A stretch of 64,000 nucleotides of DNA from Blastocystis hominis (taxonomy: Eukaryota > Sar > Bigyra > Opalinata > Blastocystidae), in assembly GCF_000151665.1 (NCBI RefSeq), contig NW_013171860.1, positions 112,922 to 176,921 on the forward strand. Reading direction: 5' to 3'. Both the position numbers and the translations under genes were made by a program. Position 1 is the first letter of the stretch. The number at the start of each line of letters is the position of its first letter. Shown here in pieces: positions 54,859-64,000 of this stretch. A model generated the notes under the pieces. That model was not told where the DNA came from. It saw only the letters and a program-made list of their open reading frames with translations, and searched no databases.

Positions 54859-55378
54859 TGCTCTTCACGCCACCGAGAAGCATGATAGGAAGATTCGAAT
54901 ACGTACGAAGGACAGGAGAGGTACCAACATTTACAACAGCATAACCAGTATGAGATACAAGACTATTCAATGTATCGATATACGGTCTGTCTAGGATAGG
55001 CGTATTGTCAAACGTGACTAGCACTCGATAACCCTTTTCAACCACCGATTCGATTGAGTCGCAATCGTTGAACATGTGATCGGGAAGGTACGTTATGACA
55101 TTCGTGGTCACCAGGTATGATCCGGACGGCATAGGCGGCATACCATCACCACCCCACTCGCCATTGAATGATTCGGTAGCTTCTGGTGTGTACTCGAAGA
55201 CAAATGCTTCGTTCGCTTTCACGATGCATGAAGCACTGCCCCACGAATACTGAGGAACGCCATCCACTGTCTCTCGAATTAGCACATGATGACCATCCTT
55301 CTCTGGCATATTGATGAGCATGTTGTCGAGCTTCTTGAACGTGTAATTGTTTCCATTGCTGCTGAAAATGTACGACAT
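54803..55378 (-). CDS. Element ORF, 191 residues, unknown virion-type
   Basis: Intact frame starting MSYIFSSNGNNYTFKKLDNM, with GHHVLIRETVDGVPQYSW, FNDCDSIESVVEKGYRVLV and a Ser-rich end after GGVKSITIVFEH. A decayed homologue lies at 15034-15627, also convergent with integrase, so the pairing is ancestral. No domain recognised; beta-rich composition is consistent with a structural protein. Confidence 0.6.
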   Translation of the reverse strand: MSYIFSSNGNNYTFKKLDNMLINMPEKDGHHVLIRETVDGVPQYSWGSASCIVKANEAFVFEYTPEATESFNGEWGGDGMPPMPSGSYLVTTNVITYLPDHMFNDCDSIESVVEKGYRVLVTFDNTPILDRPYIDTLNSLVSHTGYAVVNVGTSPVLRTYSNLPIMLLGGVKSITIVFEHLGEVVSSSGSS

Positions 55379-55396
55379 TTACTTTGGTATTTCTAT

Positions 55397-55903
55397 TTAT
55401 TTCCCTCGCTGATATGCACGAACGTACACACCCTTCAGACATGCGCCATCATCGATGAACAGATCGGACAACTCGGGAGGCACTTCATCATCCGCCACCT
55501 TGTAGACCACGCGAACATAGTAGTTGGAGAAGAAGTAAACAACACGATTCTCAGTTTCCACAGACACCACATAAGGCTGGGCGTAATACGTCCTGCCGAA
55601 GACGTTCAGAGGCACACCAAGCTAACCATTGGATTCCAATTGAGGCAATAGATACTCCCATTCATCCTCGGTAAACAAGGGCGGACGAGTTTCATCCAGA
55701 GTCATCTCCATGCAATCATAGTCGTGCAAAATCAGGCCACAGTTCACATTTGCTTGCAGGGTGCGAACACTGAAGCCGAATAGACGATTAGAATTGATCG
55801 GATACTTGGTATGGATGATGATATCGGCGAGTTCGATATTCTCGTCCTCACAAGTGCGTACCAGGGATGACCATGTGTTATTCTCTGTTTTCTTGTACTT
55901 CAT
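55397..55903 (-). pseudogene. Element ORF of 169 codons with one in-frame TAG
   Basis: The frame starts MKYKKTENNTWSSLVRTC at 55903, is stopped by TAG at 55622-55624 (after LPQLESNG), then continues open in the same frame (LGVPLNVFGRTYYAQPYVV) to 55397. A single nonsense change is the simplest reading. Unknown function. Confidence 0.55.
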
Positions 55904-55959
55904 TTAGGAAGGTGTGAACTAGGAATAAAAGGGAAATATATATATATATATAAATATAA

Positions 55960-56376
55960 ATGGACAGACCTACTCACACATTGAACCCCAATACAGGACG
56001 AGAAATTCAAATCAACGGAGTTCGATTCTGGAACCTTCTCAAACATGGATTCAAGTACGACGAGAAATCGAATCGCTTGTACGACAAACCATTGCCTGAG
56101 GGTACGACGAAATACGTTCCCAAGTCGAGAATGTTTTTACCCACCAATCGCTCAATGATTATTGGTGGTACAGCATTCAATGAGTTGATCCGAGACAATT
56201 ACAGACATGTGAAAGGACAATGGGTAAAGATGACAAAAGAAGAAGCCGAGACGTACGATAACGACCCGAACATTGGTATGATGTTCACTGACAGTGAGTC
56301 GGATAGCGATAGCGAGTACGTCGACATTGATGAGTTCGAGTACGACGCGGATGATCATGCTATTTTCCCATTGTAA
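55960..56376 (+). CDS. Element ORF with NPxTGRxI motif, acidic tail
   Basis: 138 residues, intact. The start (HTLNPNTGREIQINGVRFW) carries the NP.TGR.I...G....L pattern also present at the start of the polymerase ORF downstream; the pattern resembles the short adaptor motif found at the ends of proteins in several large DNA viruses. The C-terminus is strongly acidic (SESDSDSEYVDIDEFEYD). Function unknown. Confidence 0.55.
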   Translation: MDRPTHTLNPNTGREIQINGVRFWNLLKHGFKYDEKSNRLYDKPLPEGTTKYVPKSRMFLPTNRSMIIGGTAFNELIRDNYRHVKGQWVKMTKEEAETYDNDPNIGMMFTDSESDSDSEYVDIDEFEYDADDHAIFPL

Positions 56377-57764
56377 CTAATTCACACCATTTCACTTTGG
56401 TCACTTAAAAACTCTGTGACCCTAATATAAATGAGTTCACATCGCGTTGGCTATACTATCAACCCTGAGACAGGAAAACAAATCAAAATCGGTGGACCAA
56501 CCTGAAAGCAATTGGCAGCTAAGTACTACATGATTGGCGATACATTCACCAATCAGACCATGCCTGACTCGAGAGCCTATAAGTCGAACAAGGTGCTCGG
56601 GATGAAACAAGCAACACCTAAAGGAAGCGTGATGCTCAGACAAGTGAGTGATATTGCGGGAGAGCGCAAGTACATCTACGTGGGAAGCAAGGCATGGAAC
56701 GAGCGGTACCTCGAGTACGAGTGGAACGGACATGAGTTCGGTCAGAAGCGACAACGTCATTTACCCGGTTACCTGAACACCGTGGAGAAGAGGCGTGAAA
56801 TGAGACGCAATAAGGCATTCGAACGCTTCGATCGCAAGGTATCACAGGGACGCTTGAGTGATGTGATCGACTCGTCACTCGGATATGCACTCACATACTA
56901 TCACACCGTGGAAGGAGACATGTACAAGGAATGGATGAATGAGAAGCGCACCAAGAAGGACTTCCGCCTCAAGAACGATGACAATAGACTATGGGTTCGA
57001 CTACCAGATGGAAAGAGCGATGAGGAAGTGGAACCGATTAACCTCGTATTCGATGAAAGCGAGGAGTTCAATGAGATCGTGAAGAAGTTCATCATCAAAG
57101 GTATGCGTGAGTACAACCAGTGTTTCGTTACCATCATGGCATACAATCACATGTTGACACATGACGGAGACCCCAAGATTCTCAACCTCACCGATGATCG
57201 ACTGGGACACCTTCGCATCGTTCGCCGAGATCGTATCGACGAGTGGATCGAGGAGTACCTGAAGTGGTACAGAAATGGTGTAGAGGAACAGGAGACAGAG
57301 GGCAGTGGGTTCGTGTAACGTGGTTGGATCGGTTTTCATGTCGAGATGTTCCTTCTCCGCACATTTGTGAGCTACAAGCACCACACACCTTATATCATTT
57401 GACAGACGGCGGTCAACCCCAATATCGATGACAACCGATGTCTGTAATGGTGTCTCATCCTGGCAAGTGAAGGCGGGCACAAGATTATTGCAAATCGCAA
57501 GATGGGCGATGCGAGTGTGTACAACAAGTGGTGGAAACAACCTGATGAGTACAAAGTATTCGGAGTGACCATTCACGAAGTGGAAGAGGCGATGAGCATT
57601 CGCGACAATGCACCCTTCAACGCGAGTGAAGAGAAATTCGCCGCTTTGGAAGCATTGTTGCAAGTAACACTCAATGTCTTCGAGGTCACACTCTTACCTG
57701 GATACACCGATAAGACGAAGGAGCAATTCGATTTATTCACATGCTATCTAGTGTACAAAGGTAA

Positions 57765-57780
57765 GGGAGCGAAGCTTCCC
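57765..57780. repeat. Degenerate GC hairpin at a polymerase frameshift
   Basis: GGGAGC-GAA-GCTTCCC is an imperfect version of the hairpins at 58.4 and 62.2 kb. The polymerase frame changes immediately after it. Confidence 0.5.
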
Positions 57781-58385
57781 CTCTCTCTGCATCTTGAACG
57801 ATCTGAATCTACCCGAAGGTACCCCCAAGCACTTCTTATACATCAAGGACTTGAGCGATTTCAAACATCGCATCTTTCGTCAGAGTGATGTGAAGAATAG
57901 AAACACAGCGAGAAACGTGAAGTGCAGATTCTGTGACGACTTCTTCGGATCTCGCAAAGCCGTTCATGATCACGAAGTACAAGCACATCGAGAACTCGTC
58001 GATGAAAGCGAGGAGTACGAGTTGTCGAACGAGGAAACTCGGTTGCGATTCACAAACCAACGATTCGAAATGCCAGCACCGGTCGTCGTGTACGCTGACT
58101 TCGAGTCAGCCATTGATGACAAAAACAGACACAAGCCGATCATGCTATCCTGTCTAGCCGTGTCTCGTATCCCTGCCATTGATACGCAGCTATGAGCCTT
58201 CCATGCACCACACGAGAGCGAAGAAGATCTTCGTCCTTTCATGGACTATCTCACACTATTGCAAGAGTGTGAAAACGTATCTATTCGATGAATTGCCATT
58301 GGAGAGCACATCGAAGGTCGAGAAGGACTTTCGTTCAGCAACCGTGTGTCCCTTCTGCCGCAAGAAACTGGAGGACGACAAGGAG

Positions 58386-58427
58386 GGAGGAAGCGAAGCT
58401 TCCTCCGGGGTGAGCGATGCTCGCCCC
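58386..58427. repeat. Tandem pair of 21-nt GC hairpins
   Basis: GGAGGAAGC-GAA-GCTTCCTCC is followed directly by GGGGTGAGC-GAT-GCTCGCCCC. It sits in frame in the polymerase linker between CPFCRKKL and KVRHHAHV. Confidence 0.85.
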
Positions 58428-59528
58428 AAGGTTAGACATCATGCACATGTGGCAGGTGAATACACCACAGGAAAGGGAGAAGTACGCCACTTCGAAGCCG
58501 GACAGTACATCTGCACCTGTTGTACCAAGTGTAACCTACAACTCTCATTCAACAAGAAGAACTATCGTCTGCCAGTTTACTTTCACAATGGATCGCACTA
58601 CGACTTCACATTCATCATGAAGCTCATCGCGACGATGCCTGGCGGGGACCTCGAAGTTATTCCAACCACCGAGGACAAGGAAATGCAGATCGAGTACAAT
58701 GGCATTCAATTCAAGGACTCGTTGAAGCTCATCAGCAGTCCACTGCGTTCCATTGTGGCACAGACACTTGGAGGCAACTTGGACCTCTATGTGCACACCA
58801 AACAACAACTACGCAAGTACTGTGAATCTCGAGGCAAGCAATGGAGTGATGAATACATCGATTTGTTGACACGGAAGGAACCAATGTTCTACAGTCTCAT
58901 CAAATCGTACGAGTCATTGAACAATACAGTCATTCCTTCTCGTGAGCAATGCATTGATGATATGAAGGGAGAGATGATGCCTCAAGACGAATATGATCAC
59001 ATGGTGAAGCTGTGGAAGACATTCGATATCAAGACATGGGGTAAATACTACGAATTGTACAATGTACTCGATGTGACTCTCATGGCTGATGCATTCGAAC
59101 ATTTCCGCATTACCACACTGAATGCATTCGGTGTTGATCCAATGCACTACATCACAGCACCGCAAATGGCATATTCGCTATTCTTGAAGGTGACAATGGA
59201 GGGCGATCATAGTGAGAGTAGCCTCATGACCCTCGCAAGGAAATGGGCTCAGTACATCATGCACATTAACGCCAACGAGGGTCTCGCCGAGAAACAACTG
59301 GTGAAAGTGTTCTTGAATCGCATGGGTGAATTCTATGAGAGCAAGGGCATTCGATTGATTGAGACAAATGATATCGATGACTTCATGCGATTGTTGAAGA
59401 ACCTGCGAGGAGGTATCACACAGATCGTGAAACGACATGCCAAGGTTGACATTGACAACAAGGAGCAAGCAACGTCGTCCCAAGGCATCTACTACCTGGA
59501 CGCCAACAATTTGTATGGAGGAGAGTAG

Positions 59529-59823
59529 TAGGGAAATGGCGTAAAACGCGCGAAAATCCATTTCCTACCAAATAACCGCGGAAATCAATTTTCGACCATT
59601 TTTCGACCATTTCCTGCCATTTTCTGCCATTGTCTACCTGCTCACCTCGATACCCATAACAAGAAACGCGCGGAAACCCATGACTGCCAATTTCGGCCAA
59701 TTCCTGCAATGTTAACCTGACTTCCATTGTAGGCCATGGTATGCATGGATGTGATGGGGACAACGAGGGACGACTTCGATTCCTCCCCATTGTCTTGTTG
59801 ACTAAGGTAAAGAGAGAAAGACC
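59529..59823. other. Non-coding junction between truncated polymerase and capsid cluster
   Basis: It contains TTTTCGACCATTTTTCGACC and repeated CCTGCCATTT-type words, reminiscent of the spacer at 13.76 kb. No frame. Confidence 0.5.
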
Positions 59824-62800
59824 ATGCACTACTCCATGCTTATTCAAGGCTCACCTACCAACGGCTCATTTACATGGGTTAATCCGTACAAGTACAAGAA
59901 TCCCTATATCACTTCCATGACTGTCCTGTTTCATCCTAATGGTTCGATGTTTAATAACGTAGACACGACGAATGTGATTACTAACAGCAATGATGAGACT
60001 GTGACAATCCCTGCTGGTTATTACACGATCAGTGAGATCATTGCCTTGCTCAATACCATGACCGATACTACATTCTCCATATCGACGAATGCCTCGTCGT
60101 TCGGTTGTATTTGGATTCAGTCTCCACACACCATTGACTTCACAGATGCACCTGACATTCGTGAGATCCTCGGCTTCGATGGACGAACGGTCATTCTACC
60201 TGCTTCGTTCAGTGGATCGAACGTGATTGATATCACGCGAAATCGTCAAGTGATCCAGGTCTACTCGACGATCGTGCGATCATCAGACCTGAAGATTGCC
60301 AACCAGAACAACAACCTGCTCACCACGATGATCATTGACGATCCAACGGCTGACTACGTGCGAACTGTGGAAGACGTGTGCATTCCAATGATCACTCGGT
60401 TTGATCAATTGATGTTCGTGTTCCGCGATATGGATGGCAAGATGATGCGACTGAACGGCGAATTCGAACTCCAGTTGACGATTGAGGACGTGATGGAGGA
60501 AGTGCCATCATCGATTGCCTCTGCAAACCAGTTCAGTATGATTGAAGTGTTCGGTAATACCACCAAGAAGGAAGTGAAGCTGGACAATCCTCTCTCGTTC
60601 GACCAGTGCTACATCTCGTCTGTGTCGTTGTATACGGACTTCGTGTTGCACAACGTGCCGACTGATCAAATGGTGCTAATCAATGCTGGCGCTACGATTC
60701 AAGAGATCGCGATACCACGCGGTGCATATGACATCGAAACGATCATTGCAAAGCTGAATGCAAGTGATGCCCTGTTCGAATTGGTGTATAGCGGTGAGAA
60801 TGCGTTCCACATCACGGTAGATCACTTCTACATGATTGATTTCACGAATGCACCAGAGATCAGGTCAATCCTTGGTTTCGAATCTGACATCTTGGTGAAA
60901 GGAGTGGATAACCCGAAGCGCTACTACCTGTCTTCCTCGTGTAATCACGTGGTTGTTACTGACAGCAGGGAATCGCACATGTTGACAATGCCTGTCGGTT
61001 ACTACACGTTCAGCGAGTTCATCGAGGCTGTCGGTGCTGAAATGGTGAAAGTGCTTCCACTCACATCCATGACGATCGAGGATGATCATGTTCGCTTCAA
61101 TGTCCAAGCAGACGGATGGTATTTCAATCGATCCAGCGTTGACACGACGATCGATGGTTTTGGTTGGACTCCATGGTTCAAACTGTCTCCATCTGTGCAG
61201 AACCTGTGCATCGAACGACCAGTGGAAACTTCGTTCAACCCTGAAAGCGATTCCCCACCTGATATGACGAATGATCAAGGTATTGGTGGTCATGCGTACA
61301 TAGGATCAAACACCTTCATTGCGTATGACTGGAAAATGCGTACGAATGATAATCGGTTCCTGCTAAAGCCTCTCGCGACATACACGATGCGTTTAGCTGA
61401 TGGTTCAGTACTCGATAGTGGTGAATTCTACATAACGGAAGATACGTCTACCCCGATCAAGATGAATACTCTTACAACCACATGTTTTAATGAGCTCAAT
61501 GCTCGATATGCGAGTGCTATGGAACTACCTCCATCTCACCAGAATGCGATTGCGTGGACGGTGAATGACAATAGAGAAAGCATGTCATGGACTGCGAAGG
61601 ACTATGCACCAGAATTGGAATTGCATATCACATCGGAAAATACAGGTGACTTGGTGTCATCGAATGGTTCTTCGATCGGACCTTGGTATTCCAAGGATAG
61701 TATATATCACACGAGAGTGTTTATCGATACGACGAATTTTATACTTGGAATACGTGGATATGGCGAAAGACCTCTCACAATCCAACGAGGTCATTATAGC
61801 GCTATTGATATCGTGAATATGATCGCTAATGTGATCAATAAGATATATGTAGATGCATCTCTCGGAGGGTACTTGGTATATGTCATTGCAGATAATGGTG
61901 GTCGAGTACGAATGGGATGTCGAAATGGTACAGAACCACGATTCATATTGTTTTGTGATAATCCATGTTTCAAGATTATACCCGGACCATACGCTGAACC
62001 AGGTGGTGTGTATCTGTCTTGTTATTTCGAGTTTTATCGCAATTACTACATCAGAATGCCCGAGTTGACATCACCTTACGAGTTTGCGATGGCAAACATC
62101 GATGGACTGAATGTGACGAATATGATCAAAGGTAGTACGTATTCCGATCGTGCTGTGTCGATCGAATTCATACAACCGACACGTGTTACGTATGTGGGGA
62201 AGCAAAGCTTCCCCGGGGCAGCTTCGCTGCCCCACTATGTGAGGAATGATGAAGTTGTTGTTCCATCATTGGCTACCTTCGTTGACTGGGAACAATCTGA
62301 GTCGTACACGGCTAACACGACGATTCGCTTCCCGTACGGAATGATGACACTGGACGAAGAGGGAAGCAGTGCTTCCCCCGAGACTGATATCACGTACACA
62401 GATGACGTTCAGACATTCACGTGGACCATACCATCACGGTTGACACAGGCTGACATGATATGGCACATGAACCAGTGTTTTGACTCGGCTGCACTGAACA
62501 TACGATGGAAAGCTGAGACAGATGGGTACTACATTCACGCTGACCACGTGTTCTCGTTGAGTGGCAACCTGGGAACCATAGTTCCCGCTTCAGGATCGCA
62601 ATCGCATACATGGCGTATCCCTTTCGACGATGGTGTGTACTATGCCAACTATGGTCCGATGGTTGCCGAGTATCCTGTCGATATCACGAACGGTCTATCG
62701 AACATACAGCTGTATTGCAACATCGTGAAAAGCAAGACGATACCACTGCTTGCGAATGTCCCGATGGACAGCTTGTACAAGAATTACTTCTACAAGAATC

Positions 62801-62937
62801 GCATGTTGGTACCATGTTCTGAATTGCTTGATCGCATCGTGTACGAATTGAAGGATGAAAATGGTGACCCGCTATCGTTCATTGGGAACGTGTACCTGCT
62901 AATCGGATTCACCGTTTCAGGAGGAAATAATAAATGA
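59824..62937 (+). CDS. Giant penton/minor-capsid-type protein built from repeated modules
   Basis: An intact 1037-residue frame. Each module has a (P)xGYYT(I/F)SE....L start, a strand ending in an IRxILGF block, VIQVYSTIVRSSDL, and a closing strand FVFRDMDGKMMRLNGEF. Further module starts read IPRGAYDIETIIAKLN, MPVGYYTFSEFI, IQRGHYSAIDIVNMI and the protein ends with YELKDENGDPLSFIGNVYL. The D-x-x-G-x-x-(I/L)-x-F/L-x-G closing strand is typical of Polinton-type penton/minor capsid proteins, which usually have one module. Two hairpin insertions lie in frame (62196-62233; 62361-62377). A 5' degraded copy lies at 48.6 kb. Confidence 0.65.
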   Translation: MHYSMLIQGSPTNGSFTWVNPYKYKNPYITSMTVLFHPNGSMFNNVDTTNVITNSNDETVTIPAGYYTISEIIALLNTMTDTTFSISTNASSFGCIWIQSPHTIDFTDAPDIREILGFDGRTVILPASFSGSNVIDITRNRQVIQVYSTIVRSSDLKIANQNNNLLTTMIIDDPTADYVRTVEDVCIPMITRFDQLMFVFRDMDGKMMRLNGEFELQLTIEDVMEEVPSSIASANQFSMIEVFGNTTKKEVKLDNPLSFDQCYISSVSLYTDFVLHNVPTDQMVLINAGATIQEIAIPRGAYDIETIIAKLNASDALFELVYSGENAFHITVDHFYMIDFTNAPEIRSILGFESDILVKGVDNPKRYYLSSSCNHVVVTDSRESHMLTMPVGYYTFSEFIEAVGAEMVKVLPLTSMTIEDDHVRFNVQADGWYFNRSSVDTTIDGFGWTPWFKLSPSVQNLCIERPVETSFNPESDSPPDMTNDQGIGGHAYIGSNTFIAYDWKMRTNDNRFLLKPLATYTMRLADGSVLDSGEFYITEDTSTPIKMNTLTTTCFNELNARYASAMELPPSHQNAIAWTVNDNRESMSWTAKDYAPELELHITSENTGDLVSSNGSSIGPWYSKDSIYHTRVFIDTTNFILGIRGYGERPLTIQRGHYSAIDIVNMIANVINKIYVDASLGGYLVYVIADNGGRVRMGCRNGTEPRFILFCDNPCFKIIPGPYAEPGGVYLSCYFEFYRNYYIRMPELTSPYEFAMANIDGLNVTNMIKGSTYSDRAVSIEFIQPTRVTYVGKQSFPGAASLPHYVRNDEVVVPSLATFVDWEQSESYTANTTIRFPYGMMTLDEEGSSASPETDITYTDDVQTFTWTIPSRLTQADMIWHMNQCFDSAALNIRWKAETDGYYIHADHVFSLSGNLGTIVPASGSQSHTWRIPFDDGVYYANYGPMVAEYPVDITNGLSNIQLYCNIVKSKTIPLLANVPMDSLYKNYFYKNRMLVPCSELLDRIVYELKDENGDPLSFIGNVYLLIGFTVSGGNNK
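62196..62233. repeat. Tandem pair of perfect 19-nt GC hairpins
   Basis: GGGGAAGC-AAA-GCTTCCCC and GGGGCAGC-TTC-GCTGCCCC abut with no spacer; both have 8-bp perfect stems and 3-nt loops. They lie in frame inside the capsid-type gene. Confidence 0.95.
62361..62377. repeat. GC hairpin, 7-bp stem
   Basis: GGGAAGC-AGT-GCTTCCC, in frame in the same gene and sharing the AAGC-NNN-GCTT core. Confidence 0.85.
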
Positions 62938-63266
62938 ATCTAGTGTTCAATATTGCTCGAACGTACGAACATGAATTCACAAGTAACAATCTCATCAAAA
63001 GCGACATGGTAATCGACAGAGTGACTATGAAGGGAGAATCGCCTGGCACCTGCCTTGTCCTTGATCGAGTGAACAACATGCAAGAACGACGACAGTCTCC
63101 GTTGGTTGTATTGAACGAGGAGTTTACGGAGAATGCACACATGAACGTCGTGGTACCCAAAAGTCGCAAATGGTCATTCTCGTTGACCGATAAGACCGGT
63201 GCAACGATTGCCCTGCCAATGCCGATTACAGTGTGCATTCACTTCCACACAATAAATGAGTCATAA
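62934..63266 (+). CDS. Short capsid-module protein (110 residues)
   Basis: The start overlaps the stop of the 1037-residue gene (ATGA/TAA overlap) and its own end overlaps the next start, a viral-style compact layout. The C-terminus WSFSLTDKTGATIALPMP then ITVCIHF repeats the closing strand of the penton-type modules, while the front half of a module is missing. Likely a small virion protein. Confidence 0.55.
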   Translation: MNLVFNIARTYEHEFTSNNLIKSDMVIDRVTMKGESPGTCLVLDRVNNMQERRQSPLVVLNEEFTENAHMNVVVPKSRKWSFSLTDKTGATIALPMPITVCIHFHTINES

Positions 63267-63951
63267 TCGTGCACTACCGGTAAGTGTGATTAACCACAAT
63301 ACAGTAATTCCGAAGAACAACGAACGATACCATGAAACGTTCAACACGGTGATAATGCCTCGTGACCTTGTGTACAAGATCACTTCGATTACGTGCAAGA
63401 TCGATACGACGTCTCTATGGAACATTCGTGCAATGAATGTGGTGAAGGTTCAAATGCTGTCAGGGTTTGAAATGGTCTACAACGTCGGTCCTGGCTACTA
63501 CTCGATTACCGAGTTATGCCGTGCGATAGCCGATTCCATCCAGGTAGACGATGTTAACCGAGCATACTTGAACAGTGATGTGGCGACCGCTGTTGACCTT
63601 AGTGGCGCACCTGATTACACGAGTATCCTCAAGTTGGAAGGTATCGTTGAGGCAGGTATGGTAGCGAGTGAACCCTACGACATCACGAATGGCATGAGTG
63701 TGATCCGAGTCTACAGTAGTATCAATGCTCAAACATTCGGTCTGAAGAGTCCGTTGATCGATAACCTGATTCATGTATCGATGGGACTGAACAACATGAT
63801 CACCTGGGACAACCTATCGATCGATGTGATTGAACAATCGAACCTGGACTACATTGACTGGGTACTGACGGACGCGAATGACCGTCCGATCTCCTTGAAT
63901 TCGAATGTGTACATCTCATTCACGATATCTTGTTACACCAAAGTAAAGTAG
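63256..63951 (+). CDS. Single-module penton/minor-capsid-type protein (231 residues)
   Basis: It contains one full module: GPGYYSITELCRAIADSI, a central LSGAPDYTSILKLEG, ITNGMSVIRVYSSI, and the closing strand DWVLTDANDRPISLNSNVY. This is the size and plan of a normal Polinton-type penton/minor capsid protein and may be the true one, with the 1037-residue gene an elaborated relative. Stop TAG at 63949-63951; nothing called in the last 49 bases. Confidence 0.6.
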   Translation: MSHNRALPVSVINHNTVIPKNNERYHETFNTVIMPRDLVYKITSITCKIDTTSLWNIRAMNVVKVQMLSGFEMVYNVGPGYYSITELCRAIADSIQVDDVNRAYLNSDVATAVDLSGAPDYTSILKLEGIVEAGMVASEPYDITNGMSVIRVYSSINAQTFGLKSPLIDNLIHVSMGLNNMITWDNLSIDVIEQSNLDYIDWVLTDANDRPISLNSNVYISFTISCYTKVK

Positions 63952-64000
63952 GGGCTGCATTCTCATTTTCGTACCGCTTCCGGAGTGCATGAGTCTTATT

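Larger units (their letters stand above)
56431..59528 (+). pseudogene. Protein-primed DNA polymerase B with N-terminal extension, truncated after motif A
   Basis: I read this as one broken gene. It begins with an NPETGKQIKIGG motif, has TGA at 56503-56505, continues open to 57318 (GSGFV), then in shifted frames through NIDDNRC near 57410, MGDASVYNKWW at 57502, a zinc-knuckle region CRFCDDFFGSRKAVHDHE, exonuclease motif I VVYADFES (58090), CPFCRKKL and KVRHHAHVAGEY, exonuclease motif II NGSHYDFTF (58590), motif III YNVLDVTLMAD (59070), and polymerase motif A YYLDANNLYG (59490). TAG at 59526 ends it; motifs B and C are missing. At least three frameshifts. Polinton polymerases use a protein primer; the extension could hold it. 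Confidence 0.82.

Noticed and set aside
53863-57318. Reassigned TAG or TGA codons in the element
   Set aside because: Both TAG and TGA occur in frame, homologous copies have different sense codons there, and frameshifts are present too; decay explains all of it. Host genes use all three stops.

Overview
The window reads as nuclear DNA of a stramenopile protist, most likely Blastocystis or a close opalinid relative. I infer this from three features seen in the sequence: (i) almost every host gene is cut by tiny GT..AG introns of about 27-38 nt, very often exactly 31 nt; (ii) the motif TGTTTGTT lies just downstream of many host genes; (iii) in three genes (cyclophilin, a CCT-motif gene, a VAMP7-type SNARE) no genomic stop codon precedes the motif, and a T sits exactly 4 nt upstream of it in a frame where poly(A) addition would complete TAA. 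Polyadenylation-made stops with this motif are known from Blastocystis.

Layout. 0-13.7 kb is dense housekeeping DNA: a small GTPase, SEC31, the eRF1 methyltransferase MTQ2/HEMK2, mitochondrial-type ribosomal protein uL3m, an mRNA-cap RNA triphosphatase, a Dbp9/DDX56-like helicase, an unknown gene and a 5S rRNA gene. 14.0-16.6 kb is a decayed fragment of a Polinton/Maverick-like element (DNA polymerase B C-terminus, an unknown virion-type ORF, integrase). 16.6-24.5 kb is AT-rich and microsatellite-laden, with a MORN plus leucine-rich-repeat gene and relics of its family. 24.5-47.8 kb returns to host genes: a SARNP/Tho1-like SAP protein, a secreted FN3/Ig-like protein, a truncated MND1, an amino-acid transporter, a divergent AAA protein fused to a long coiled coil, ethanolamine/choline kinase, organelle-type cyclophilin, phosphomevalonate kinase, a CCT-motif protein, VAMP7-like SNARE, NAD synthetase, CTF8, a type I surface protein and a second MORN-LRR gene.

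48.6 kb to the window end is a large Polinton-like endogenous viral element. It carries a candidate major capsid protein, a fibre-like repeat protein, a retroviral-type integrase, several small ORFs, a protein-primed DNA polymerase B that stops right after motif A, and a cluster of penton/minor-capsid-type proteins including one of 1037 residues built from repeated modules. Structural genes are mostly open, whereas integrase and polymerase carry stops and frameshifts, so this copy is a provirus in decay. It shares gene families and a conserved convergent overlap with the 14-16.6 kb fragment. Packaging ATPase and protease genes are not seen and could lie beyond 64 kb.

Multi-exon genes are given as spans. 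Exon joins were worked out by eye from reading frame, GT..AG ends and family resemblance; none has transcript support.
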